A DNA stretch of 14,523 nt, from positions 1 through 14,523 of the forward strand of contig JAFUCD010000009.1 in assembly GCA_017459865.1 (NCBI GenBank), in the 5' to 3' direction. Source of the DNA: Oscillospiraceae bacterium. GTDB taxonomy: Bacteria > Bacillota_A > Clostridia > Oscillospirales > Oscillospiraceae. This document shows, in pieces, positions 1 to 5,979 of the stretch (its first letter is position 1; each line of letters begins with the position of its first letter). Below the pieces are notes generated by a model, which was not told the DNA's origin, did no database searches, and was given only the letters and a program-made list of their open reading frames with translations. The position numbers and the translations under genes are program-made.

Positions 1-15
1 TCGATTTCAATCCAT

Positions 16-122
16 TGTCGCCGCAATCTGTCTAAAAAAGTTCTGCTTTTTTAGACAGATTGCTGTTTGCGGAGCAAACATATTGGCGACGCTTTAGTGT
101 GTCGACACTTTGTCGACACACT
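16..122. repeat. Nested palindrome cluster at left edge
   Basis: Three perfect inverted repeats lie in a row. Bases 23-40 pair with 46-63 (18 bp, 5-base loop), 64-70 pair with 74-80 (7 bp, GGA loop), and 96-107 pair with 111-122 (12 bp, 3-base loop containing no mismatch in the stem). The first two are enclosed by a further GTCGCC (17-22) / GGCGAC (85-90) pair, so one strand could fold as a three-way junction. No gene overlaps it. It could be a transcription terminator of a gene left of the window, a structured RNA, or an intergenic repeat; the sequence alone does not decide. Confidence 0.6.
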
Positions 123-252
123 CATGCGCCCTTTGGGCGCGTGAAATATCGGCTGCCGCCGACGTGAAATACGCCCTGACGGGGGCGAATGAAATGCCGC
201 CTTAAGGCGGCGTGAAATGTCCTGACGGACGTTGTGGTGTCGCTTCGCGGCG
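123..252 (+). repeat. Left arm of GTGAAAT-linked hairpin array
   Basis: A run of short GC-rich hairpins separated by the heptamer GTGAAAT. Stems are GCGCCC/GGGCGC (126-140), TCGGC/GCCGA (149-162), CGCCC/GGGCG (about 172-187), GCCGCC/GGCGGC (196-211) and GTCC/GGAC (219-230). Linkers are at 141-147, 164-170, 189-195 (variant ATGAAAT) and 212-218. Loops are only 3-5 bases. The arm ends in a 19-base segment, 231-249, that is repeated in inverted orientation at 611-629. No coding potential is apparent. This style of intergenic palindrome array is, from memory, common in gut Oscillospiraceae genomes, but I cannot assign it to a named family. Confidence 0.75.
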
Positions 253-610
253 GATCGGAATTGGGGCGGTTTCGTGTGCCTGTGCGGATTCGCCGGGAAA
301 TGTGCCGTGTCTGGGTGCCTACTGCGCGGATGGATGAGGGCATCCATCCCTACGCGGTCTGCGGTAGTGCTGCATAGGGCGGGTTGCGAAGCGCCCGCCG
401 TCTTGCAGGTACCGATACATTTACCTTGGTGCGGTGGAAGCCGGATGACCCTCTCCGTCACGGCTGGACGCCGTGCCACCTCTCCCAAGGGGAGAGGCAA
501 GAGGAATGGTGCAAGCCCCTCTCAGTCAGCGCAGCTGACTGAGAGGGGCTACGATGCGCAGGGCACATATAGCATGCGATGGTAGTCGTGACTACCTTTT
601 TTCAATCTGT
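253..610. repeat. Core between the two hairpin arms, with further palindromes
   Basis: No convincing gene. It holds several unlinked perfect or near-perfect palindromes: 328-336/341-349 (9 bp), 378-383/394-399 (6 bp, extendable with G-U pairs), 459-464/470-475 (6 bp), 479-486/490-497 (8 bp), 514-530/534-550 (17 bp, 3-base loop) and 581-586/591-596 (6 bp followed by six T). The segment around 446-500, with a CCTCTCC start and a GGAGAGG hairpin, resembles a dispersed repeat I recall from gut Firmicutes. Short open frames across it are low-complexity readings of palindromes. Confidence 0.55.
581..602 (+). terminator. Possible short intrinsic terminator
   Basis: A 6-bp stem, GGTAGT/ACTACC with a CGTG loop, is followed directly by six T on the + strand. 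The stem is short and no gene precedes it, so it may simply be part of the palindrome cluster. Confidence 0.3.
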
Positions 611-717
611 CGCGAAGCGACACCACAACGCCGCCGAAAGGCGGCATTTCACGTGCCGCAGGCACATTTCACGCGCCCAACGGGCGCATTTCACGTCGGC
701 GTCAGCCGACATTTCAC
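611..717 (-). repeat. Right arm of hairpin array, inverted relative to the left arm
   Basis: Four hairpins, each followed by ATTTCAC, the complement of GTGAAAT: GCCGCC/GGCGGC (630-645), GTGCC/GGCAC (653-665), GCGCCC/GGGCGC (673-687) and GTCGGC/GCCGAC (695-710). Linkers are at 646-652, 666-672, 688-694 and 711-717. Bases 611-629 are the exact reverse complement of 231-249, so the two arms face each other as one roughly 600-base inverted structure. The hairpin types GCCGCC, GCGCCC and GTCGGC occur in both arms but loop sequences differ, which suggests compensating change that keeps stems while loops drift. Confidence 0.75.
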
Positions 718-730
718 CCATGAAAGCATC

Positions 731-764
731 AGGGCGCGTTTTTGCAACGCGCCCTGTTTTTTTA
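731..764. terminator. Strong intrinsic terminator after the LRR-SLH gene
   Basis: A perfect 10-bp stem (731-740 with 746-755, 5-base loop) is followed by a T-run at 757-763 on the + strand. It abuts the stop codon of the - strand gene, so in that direction it is the first hairpin after the stop, but its U-tract there is weak. It probably works best against + strand transcription and may be bidirectional. Confidence 0.65.
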
Positions 765-3644
765 GATATGATCCAGATCGCGCCAGAGGAATGTGACGAT
801 CTGGGCGCGGGTGCAGTTGTTCTTGGGGCCGAAGTGCGTGGCGTCCATGCCGTTGGTGATGCCGTTCTCGACCGCCCAGAGGACTGCCTTGTAGTAATAG
901 TCGGTGGTCTTCACATCCGTGAACGGATTGCGCGAGTTCGCGTTCGGCTCGCCCTCCATGCGCCAGAGGAAGGTCACGGTCTGGGCACGGGTGACCTTGT
1001 CGTTCGGGGAGAAGGTCGTCTTGCTCGTGCCGCTGGTGATGTTGTTCTCGACCGCCCACAGCACGGCGTCATAGTAGTACGCGCCGGGTCTGACGTCGGA
1101 GAACGGGTTATAGCTGCTCTTGGGCGCCTCGCTGCCGAGCGCACGCCAGAGGAACGTGACCATCTGGGCGCGGGTGCAGTCGGCGGTGGGGGAGAAGTGC
1201 GTGGCGTCGGTGCCCTTGGTGATGTCGTTTTCGACCGCCCAATCGACCGCCGCGGCGTAATACGCCGTGCTCGGCACGTCGACGAAGGTGGTCTTCGGCG
1301 GCGGAGTCGGATCATCGCCGCCCGTGGCGGGGATGACCTCGGTCCTTGTGTCGCCGCAGACGGTGCAGGTGTAGGTGCGCACGCCGGGTTCGGTCGCCGT
1401 GGGCGCCTTGCTCACGACGCCGCTGTTCCAGGTGTGATTGCCGGTGGCGGGGATCGCCTCGGTCTTCGTCTCACCGCAGATCGTGCAGGTGAAGGTGCGC
1501 ACACCCTCGTCCCCGCAGGTCGGCTGCGTGGTGACCTTGCCCGCATCCCAGACATGCTCGGTGCCGGAGGCGGGGAGGACGATGGGATCGCTCTGCGGGA
1601 TCCACTGCATGCAGTCCTTGCAGCGTCCATATGCATAACCGTCCGCTTGGCAGGTCGGCTGTACGAGGACAATCATAGCTTCGGTATTGTGTCCTTTTGC
1701 TGGGATGGTTTCGTTGATAAACTCGCCGCACCGCGAGCAATAGCCTGTGCGATGCCCCTCTTCGGTGCATGTCGGGTCAACGGTGACAAGGTTTTCGTGT
1801 CCCAGCGCACTGATCGGTTCCTCGTAATATTTGTTGGAGCAGCCAGAACGCTTGCATTCATAAAGAATCGCGCCGTCTGTAGTGCAGGTCGGTTCGGTGC
1901 GACCGGCCACCTGATAATCGTGCCCCTTTGGGACAATCTCGGTGTAGGAGTTTTGGCAGACGGAGCAGGTATAGGTGATGACGCCGTCTTGTGTGTGCGT
2001 GGCCTCTTTGGTCACTTCCGGCGCATACTTGTGGAAATGATCGGTCCAATCGCCAACTGTCTGATACCCCTGCCATGTTGTCGCGCCAGGATCCAAAACC
2101 TTTTTCCATGCTGCATTCGCAGGATCAACAGAAGGATAATGCACAATACAATCCGCGGGGAAAGAACGGGTGTCCTTTGTTGCTGCTACAACTTTAGAAG
2201 CTTGTACACCTGCAGGACTTCCCTGGAAGGCAGCATCGCGTAGCGGCGTCATCGCCGTGAGATCCGTGAAGGCCGCCATCTCCTCGTCGTCATAGTTCAG
2301 CGTCGGGACGAACTCGCTCGCCTCGTCGCCGCTCTCGGACATGAACCCGCTCACAAGCTCGAGCGCGCTCACGGCGGCGCTCTGCATGCTCGTGAAGGCA
2401 AAGGAATCGATGGTTGGCTGCTTGGCGTTCTGATCCGCGCCGAAGACGACGTTCTCCAGACGCTCACAGGCGGCGAAGGCGCCCGCGTGGATGTTCGTCA
2501 CGCGGTTGTCGAGCTTGAGATTTTTAAGCTCCCGGCAGCCCGCGAACGCATACTGTCCGATGGACAGCGGCGCGGTGCCGTCCGGGGTGAAGCTCAGTCC
2601 GTCGTTTTCGCCCTTGCCGATGCCGAAGCAGCACAGGAAGGCGTAGTTGCCAATGGTCTGGACGTGGATGGGGATGTTGATCTCGTTGATGCGGCCCATA
2701 TGCGTGTCGAACATGAACGCGCCGTCGCCGATCGTGGTCAGCCCGCTCGGCAGCACGAAGTTCTCGTCGCCGAGGATGCGGCACCAGGCGAACGCCATCT
2801 TGCCGATGACCTTCAGATTCGCCGGGAACTGGACCGAGGCGAGCAGACTGTTGCCGTAAAACGCGCGCTCGCCGATCTCCGTCAGCTTCAGGCAGCTTCC
2901 CGCGCGCCAGTAGGTGAGCTTGTCGCAGCCATAGAACGCGCGCTTGCCGAGATACTCCAGCGCCGAGGGCATGTTGATCGCGGCGAGCATCTCCGTGCTC
3001 TCAAAGGCGCGGTCCTCGATGCGCTGGACGCTGTCGCCGAGATACACGGCGGAGAGCATGTCCTGCCCGAAGAAGGCGAACTGCCCCACGTTCGTCACGC
3101 CGGTCTTGTAGTTCACGGTCGTCATCGTGCCGTTGGAGAGCACCTTGTGGTCGCCCGCGCCCGCGACATAGCCGAGGATCAGCTTTTTGTCCATGTCGAC
3201 CTCGATGGGCGAGTTTTTATAGGGACCCAGATCCAGCGTCACATGGTCGCACCACGGCGCGGAGTAGCCCATGCGCTTGTAGTTCTCCATCTGACCGTTG
3301 CCGAAGATCTTCACGCCGTAATACTGATCGCTGGGGTCGAGCGCGAGATATCCGTCGTCGGTGTACTGGGCAAGCGTCTGGAAAAACTGCGAGCCGCTCA
3401 GATCGGCGGCGGTGATCTCATAGATCTGATACCAGACGTTGGCGCCCTCGTTGATGCCGCAGGTGCCCTGCTTGACGAGATTGCTCTCGTTGAACAGCTG
3501 ATCCAGATAGTCCTTCTGGAAGAAGTACCGGTCCAGCAGGTCGCCGATCACGTCGTTGGCCTGCGCGGCGGGGGAGATGCCCGCGAACAGGCTGAACGCC
3601 ATCAGCAGCGTCAGCACCAGCGATAATGCACGTTTCACTTTCAT
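762..3644 (-). CDS. Secreted BspA-like LRR protein with cysteine-pair repeats and three SLH domains
   Basis: A predicted cell-surface protein of 960 residues. A signal peptide (residues 1-29, ending AAQA) is followed by an unrecognised region (30-180), then BspA/TpLRR-type leucine-rich repeats (about 183-420) with recurring 'IG..AF.GC..L..I..P..L' spacing. A linker leads to six repeats of about 35-45 residues, each with a cysteine pair (C560/563, 597/602, 636/639, 675/678, 720/723, 760/763). A Pro-rich hinge precedes three C-terminal SLH domains (785-835, 846-897, 906-957). SLH domains anchor proteins noncovalently to secondary wall polymer; the LRR region likely binds a partner, host or environmental, which is unknown. 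The start chosen has AAAGGAG six bases upstream and begins the signal peptide; the frame stays open for 76 more codons upstream, but these cross the promoter. The middle of the gene has AT-richer codon use than its ends. Confidence 0.9.
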   Translation of the reverse strand: MKVKRALSLVLTLLMAFSLFAGISPAAQANDVIGDLLDRYFFQKDYLDQLFNESNLVKQGTCGINEGANVWYQIYEITAADLSGSQFFQTLAQYTDDGYLALDPSDQYYGVKIFGNGQMENYKRMGYSAPWCDHVTLDLGPYKNSPIEVDMDKKLILGYVAGAGDHKVLSNGTMTTVNYKTGVTNVGQFAFFGQDMLSAVYLGDSVQRIEDRAFESTEMLAAINMPSALEYLGKRAFYGCDKLTYWRAGSCLKLTEIGERAFYGNSLLASVQFPANLKVIGKMAFAWCRILGDENFVLPSGLTTIGDGAFMFDTHMGRINEINIPIHVQTIGNYAFLCCFGIGKGENDGLSFTPDGTAPLSIGQYAFAGCRELKNLKLDNRVTNIHAGAFAACERLENVVFGADQNAKQPTIDSFAFTSMQSAAVSALELVSGFMSESGDEASEFVPTLNYDDEEMAAFTDLTAMTPLRDAAFQGSPAGVQASKVVAATKDTRSFPADCIVHYPSVDPANAAWKKVLDPGATTWQGYQTVGDWTDHFHKYAPEVTKEATHTQDGVITYTCSVCQNSYTEIVPKGHDYQVAGRTEPTCTTDGAILYECKRSGCSNKYYEEPISALGHENLVTVDPTCTEEGHRTGYCSRCGEFINETIPAKGHNTEAMIVLVQPTCQADGYAYGRCKDCMQWIPQSDPIVLPASGTEHVWDAGKVTTQPTCGDEGVRTFTCTICGETKTEAIPATGNHTWNSGVVSKAPTATEPGVRTYTCTVCGDTRTEVIPATGGDDPTPPPKTTFVDVPSTAYYAAAVDWAVENDITKGTDATHFSPTADCTRAQMVTFLWRALGSEAPKSSYNPFSDVRPGAYYYDAVLWAVENNITSGTSKTTFSPNDKVTRAQTVTFLWRMEGEPNANSRNPFTDVKTTDYYYKAVLWAVENGITNGMDATHFGPKNNCTRAQIVTFLWRDLDHI

Positions 3645-3657
3645 AAGCGGCTCCTTT

Positions 3658-3755
3658 CGCGCCGAAGGGGCGCATTCGGGATAAAAATGACCGGGCGATA
3701 CCCCCGGAGAATGGATATACAGATATATTATAACTTGGATAAAGCCCGATTGCAA
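3658..3755 (-). promoter_or_regulatory. Sigma-A-type promoter and 5' leader of the LRR-SLH gene
   Basis: On the - strand, TTGCAA (3750-3755) is separated by 17 bases from TATAAT (3727-3732). The predicted leader is about 75 bases. It contains a CCGGG/CCCGG stem and, just before the ribosome binding site, a GCGCC/GGCGC stem. A perfect -10 and ideal spacing suggest a strong constitutive promoter. Confidence 0.75.
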
Positions 3756-3882
3756 GCGCCAAGCGGCGCGCAAAGGCTGACAATTCCGACCATTCGTCCC
3801 AAAAGCATCAGACGGTGCGGATCGGCAAAGGTTTCGCAAAGGCCCTGCCAGACCAGCCCGTTTGTATCGCAAGCTGAAAACA

Positions 3883-3925
3883 GATAACCCCGTGTTTGCA
3901 TCCTTTCGCGAAACACGGGGTTATC
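3883..3925 (-). terminator. 15-bp perfect hairpin, likely terminator of the short transcript
   Basis: Bases 3883-3897 and 3911-3925 are perfect reverse complements around a 13-base loop. On the - strand the stem is followed by TGTTTTC, an imperfect U-tract. The stop codon of the 7-codon frame lies inside its ascending arm. On the + strand it is followed by a weaker TTTTT a few bases on, so it could work both ways. Confidence 0.5.
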
Positions 3926-3944
3926 CTGCATTTTTCGGTTCCAT
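3921..3944 (-). CDS. Candidate 7-residue open frame with good ribosome binding site
   Basis: Reads MEPKNAG and stops. AAAGGAG sits eight bases before the ATG. The ATG is in the loop of a 7-bp hairpin and the stop is inside the following terminator-like stem, an arrangement that would let ribosome position affect folding. A peptide this short has no recognisable function; it could equally be a chance frame after a ribosome-binding-like sequence. Confidence 0.25.
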   Translation of the reverse strand: MEPKNAG

Positions 3945-4011
3945 CACCGAAACTCCTTTCAGGCCTTTTCAGTTTTCAGAGTTTGCTTGGTTTGAAAAGA
4001 TTCCACACCCT

Positions 4012-4065
4012 TCAATCCGACTCCGGCGCGGCAGGCCCTGCCTGTTGCCGGTTTGCGTTGTACAT
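4012..4065 (-). CDS. Candidate 17-residue open frame with strong ribosome binding site
   Basis: Reads MYNANRQQAGPAAPESD. AAGGAGG lies eight bases upstream, as good a site as any gene in the window, and a strong promoter lies about 90 bases further up. The peptide is hydrophilic, has no signal sequence and no run of one amino acid that would mark it as a classical attenuator peptide. I do not recognise it. The case rests on promoter and ribosome binding site, not on homology. Confidence 0.35.
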   Translation of the reverse strand: MYNANRQQAGPAAPESD

Positions 4066-4155
4066 CGGACCCACCTCCTTGTCAACCTCATTGACCTTTT
4101 ATAGTAATCAGCGCTCCCTTTCCGGGAAGCTGTGCTGTTCGCTCTTTCTGGCTTT

Positions 4156-4185
4156 ATTATAAGACCGGGAGCGGCCAAATGTCAA
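4156..4185 (-). promoter_or_regulatory. Strong sigma-A-type promoter of the short transcript
   Basis: On the - strand, a perfect TTGACA (4180-4185) and a perfect TATAAT (4156-4161) are separated by 18 bases. It is one of the best promoters in the window, yet no ordinary-sized gene follows for 500 bases. Confidence 0.75.
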
Positions 4186-4206
4186 TCGACGGAATGCAAG
4201 AATCTT

Positions 4207-4275
4207 CCAAACAAAAATTGTGCATTATAACGATAATTCATCTTAGAAAATGGAAAATCATCGTCATAATGCACA
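4207..4275 (-). terminator. Terminator of the transglutaminase gene
   Basis: A long imperfect inverted repeat pairs 4219-4228 with 4266-4275 (10 bp) and 4230-4234 with 4260-4264 (5 bp) around an AT-rich interior. On the - strand it is followed by an ATTTTTGTTT tract. It lies 12 bases after the stop codon. The AT-rich, 57-base palindrome could alternatively be a small inserted repeat. Confidence 0.55.
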
Positions 4276-4287
4276 TGATGTTCAGCG

Positions 4288-5406
4288 TTATTCGCCGGTT
4301 TCGGCGGGGTCGAGGTAGACCGTGATGATGTTCAGCGCGTCGAGCGTGGTATAGCTCACGGTCACGGCGCTGCCGGAGGCGAGACCGAGTCTGCGCAGGA
4401 TGCTCGCCGACTCGCTCAGATCGAACAGCCGGAAGCAGGCGGCGCTGTAGACGTTCGCGTCCGCGCAGCGCAGCGTGAGCACGCCGGTCTCGTTGCCGAG
4501 CTGCGTCTGCCAGATCGCGGTCACGGCGTCGGTGCTGTCGTCGGTGAGCACGTAGCTGCTGTGGATGAAATAGTTGTTCGCGTTGGCGGCGGTGCTGAGC
4601 TTGTCTGAGTCCTCGTCGGGGATGTGGGTGTCCGCCAGCTCGTCGCTCGTCACGGCGAACCACTCGTGCAGCAGATATTCCCGCCCGTTCACGTCATAGC
4701 GGTCGCAGTTGTCCCAGGTGAGATCGAAGGCGTAGATCCCGCCGTCGAGGATCGCGTAGTTCCAGGCGTGCGACTGCGTGACGCCCTTCTGGGTGGCGTC
4801 GCCCAGCACGGTGCAGGCCTCGATCCCGCCGCGCCGGAGCAGAAAGCAATAGGCGTCCGCGATGCCGCCGCAGACCGCGCTGCCGAGACAGATCGCGGCG
4901 TAGGAGCTCTGGTCGAAGCCGTCGGACTCCTCGTACGTCACGTTCCGCTCCAGCCAGTCATAGAGATACAGCGCCTTGCCGTAGTCGTCCTCCGGCGCGC
5001 CGGAGAGCACGCCGTCGGCGATCATGCACATTTCGTCATATTTCTTCCTGCCGTCCTCGCACAGCCACTTGAAGGAGATCTGCGACACGGGGTTTCCGCC
5101 GCCGGTGCCGGTGAGATGATAGCCGATCACCCAGAACAGCCCGGGGTCCGCCATCAGCTCGTCCAGACAGGCCGCGACGACCTTGCTGTCCCAGCCGCGC
5201 AGCGTGACGTCCTGCTGCGCGTCGATGGCGTCGCGCAGCTCCTGTGCCAGCACGGGGTAGGCGTCGCAGTTCGGCGCGGGATCGCGCAGGATGTCGTTGT
5301 CGCCGTATACCACGTCCGGCGCCTTCGCGGTCGTCAGACGCAGACTGCCGCAGCCGCTGAGCACCAGCGAGAGCACAAGCAGCAGCGCGGGAATGGTTTT
5401 TCGCAT
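4288..5406 (-). CDS. Lipoprotein with transglutaminase-like domain
   Basis: A 372-residue predicted lipoprotein. The lipobox LSGC places the lipidated cysteine at residue 19. The region of about 140-235 has the transglutaminase-like (papain-fold) triad: Cys179 in SAVCGG, His213 in SHAWN and Asp228 in FDLTWD. Family members are cysteine proteases, protein cross-linkers or inactive binding proteins acting outside the cell; the substrate here cannot be told. The C-terminal part (about 245-372) is unrecognised. The start is supported by AGGAGG seven bases upstream and by the signal peptide. A perfect 10-bp hairpin (5424-5433/5441-5450) sits directly before the ribosome binding site and may stabilise the message or mask the site. 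It is transcribed alone, divergently from the small gene at 5596. Confidence 0.85.
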   Translation of the reverse strand: MRKTIPALLLVLSLVLSGCGSLRLTTAKAPDVVYGDNDILRDPAPNCDAYPVLAQELRDAIDAQQDVTLRGWDSKVVAACLDELMADPGLFWVIGYHLTGTGGGNPVSQISFKWLCEDGRKKYDEMCMIADGVLSGAPEDDYGKALYLYDWLERNVTYEESDGFDQSSYAAICLGSAVCGGIADAYCFLLRRGGIEACTVLGDATQKGVTQSHAWNYAILDGGIYAFDLTWDNCDRYDVNGREYLLHEWFAVTSDELADTHIPDEDSDKLSTAANANNYFIHSSYVLTDDSTDAVTAIWQTQLGNETGVLTLRCADANVYSAACFRLFDLSESASILRRLGLASGSAVTVSYTTLDALNIITVYLDPAETGE

Positions 5407-5471
5407 ATCGGGTCCTCCTAAAGATCACGCAAAGCATGTTTTTGCGTGATTCTGCATAGCAGTCAAACACC

Positions 5472-5480
5472 AGTATAACA
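5472..5480 (-). promoter_or_regulatory. Extended -10 promoter of the transglutaminase gene
   Basis: TGTTATACT on the - strand gives a TGN-extended -10 about 70 bases before the start codon. There is no good -35 hexamer at the right distance, as is common for extended -10 promoters. The same nine bases form the divergent promoter at 5522-5530. Confidence 0.5.
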
Positions 5481-5501
5481 CATGTTTGGATCATTTTGGG
5501 G

Positions 5502-5530
5502 TGGAAATTGTAAATAATATCTGTTATACT
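5502..5530 (+). promoter_or_regulatory. Extended -10 promoter of the 104-residue protein gene
   Basis: TGTTATACT (5522-5530) gives an extended -10; TGGAAA at 5502-5507, 17 bases upstream of the hexamer, is a weak -35. A GCAGC/GCTGC hairpin (5554-5569) lies in the leader before the AGGAGG. Confidence 0.5.
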
Positions 5531-5595
5531 GTTTTTTGCACATTGCATAATGCCGCAGCATCCGCGCTGCGCAACGATAACAGGAGGAATCAAAT

Positions 5596-5910
5596 ATGAT
5601 CGAACTGACCATTATGGTGGAAGATCTGGAATACACCGATCTCTTGGACAAGCAGATGCCCGTCATTTTCGAGACGATGAGCAAGAACGGCGATATCAGC
5701 GGCCCGCTGAAGCTGGCCTGCAATTCGCCCGAGGCGACGACGAAGATCATCAAGGGCCTGCTCAAGGTCATGACCCGTGACCAGAAGGAAAAGCTCGCCT
5801 GCAAGCTCGTCAACTCCAACCGCGAGAAGCTCATGCGCAAGGCCAATGAGTTTGCCGCGCGCTACGGCGTTGTCGGCAAGGTCACGGGCTGCAACGCCGT
5901 CAAGCGCTGA
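5596..5910 (+). CDS. Small conserved-looking protein of unknown function
   Basis: A 104-residue protein without signal peptide or membrane segment, so presumably cytoplasmic. It starts 'MIELTIMVEDLEY' and ends in a basic tail with a CNAVKR terminus. It looks mostly helical, with many Lys and Arg, and has three cysteines (in LACNS, LACKL and TGCNA). The repeat of LAC followed by a polar residue is notable, but I know no family with this pattern. AGGAGG lies upstream with normal spacing, codon use resembles neighbouring genes, and the gene has its own promoter and a strong terminator, so it is very probably real. It is monocistronic, divergent from the transglutaminase gene and convergent with the kinase gene. 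Confidence 0.8.
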   Translation: MIELTIMVEDLEYTDLLDKQMPVIFETMSKNGDISGPLKLACNSPEATTKIIKGLLKVMTRDQKEKLACKLVNSNREKLMRKANEFAARYGVVGKVTGCNAVKR

Positions 5911-5923
5911 ACAACTGTATATG

Positions 5924-5970
5924 ACGAATAAGACCTCGCGGTGACCACCGCGAGGTCTTATTCGTTTCGT
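5924..5970. terminator. Bidirectional terminator between convergent genes
   Basis: A perfect 19-bp stem pairs 5924-5942 with 5947-5965 around a 4-base loop. The outer stem is AT-rich, so each strand shows a GC core followed by a T-rich tail (TCTTATTCGTTTCGTT on +). It separates the small gene (ending 5910) from the kinase gene (ending 5980), and both are expected to use it. Confidence 0.8.
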
Positions 5971-5979
5971 TAGATTCAT

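Larger units (their letters stand above)
3875..4150 (-). ncRNA. Predicted short structured transcript with two tiny open frames
   Basis: Starting from the strong promoter at 4156-4185, the - strand reads about 275 bases to a terminator-like hairpin. In order it shows a GTCAA/TTGAC hairpin (4081-4095), AAGGAGG with a 17-codon frame, a linker, AAAGGAG with a 7-codon frame whose ATG lies in the loop of a 7-bp hairpin (3933-3939/3946-3952), then the 15-bp hairpin at 3883-3925. It matches no RNA family I recognise. It may be a stand-alone small RNA or peptide transcript, or an upstream leader for the LRR-SLH gene that starts 230 bases further on. Function is unknown. Confidence 0.45.

Noticed and set aside
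123..717. CRISPR array reading of the hairpin-heptamer region
   Set aside because: The constant part is only seven bases, the spacing is 16-25 bases, and the variable parts are palindromes rather than unique spacers. No cas genes are present.
579..2243. Long + strand open frame of 554 codons opposite the LRR-SLH gene
   Set aside because: It crosses the palindrome arm and terminator, has no ribosome binding site, and its Arg/Gly/Ala/Val-rich composition is the antisense shadow of a GC-rich gene. The opposite strand has signal peptide, LRR and SLH domains.
3645..3872. Upstream extension of the LRR-SLH frame by 76 codons
   Set aside because: It would place the promoter and ribosome binding site inside the gene and bury the signal peptide.
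3728..3931. 67-codon - strand open frame after the short transcript
   Set aside because: It starts next to the 15-bp hairpin with no ribosome binding site and ends inside the -10 of the LRR-SLH promoter. No recognisable motif; kept only as a weak possibility.
3875..4150. Known riboswitch in the short leader (SAM, TPP, cobalamin, FMN classes)
   Set aside because: I could find none of the conserved core sequences of these classes, so the region is reported as unrecognised.
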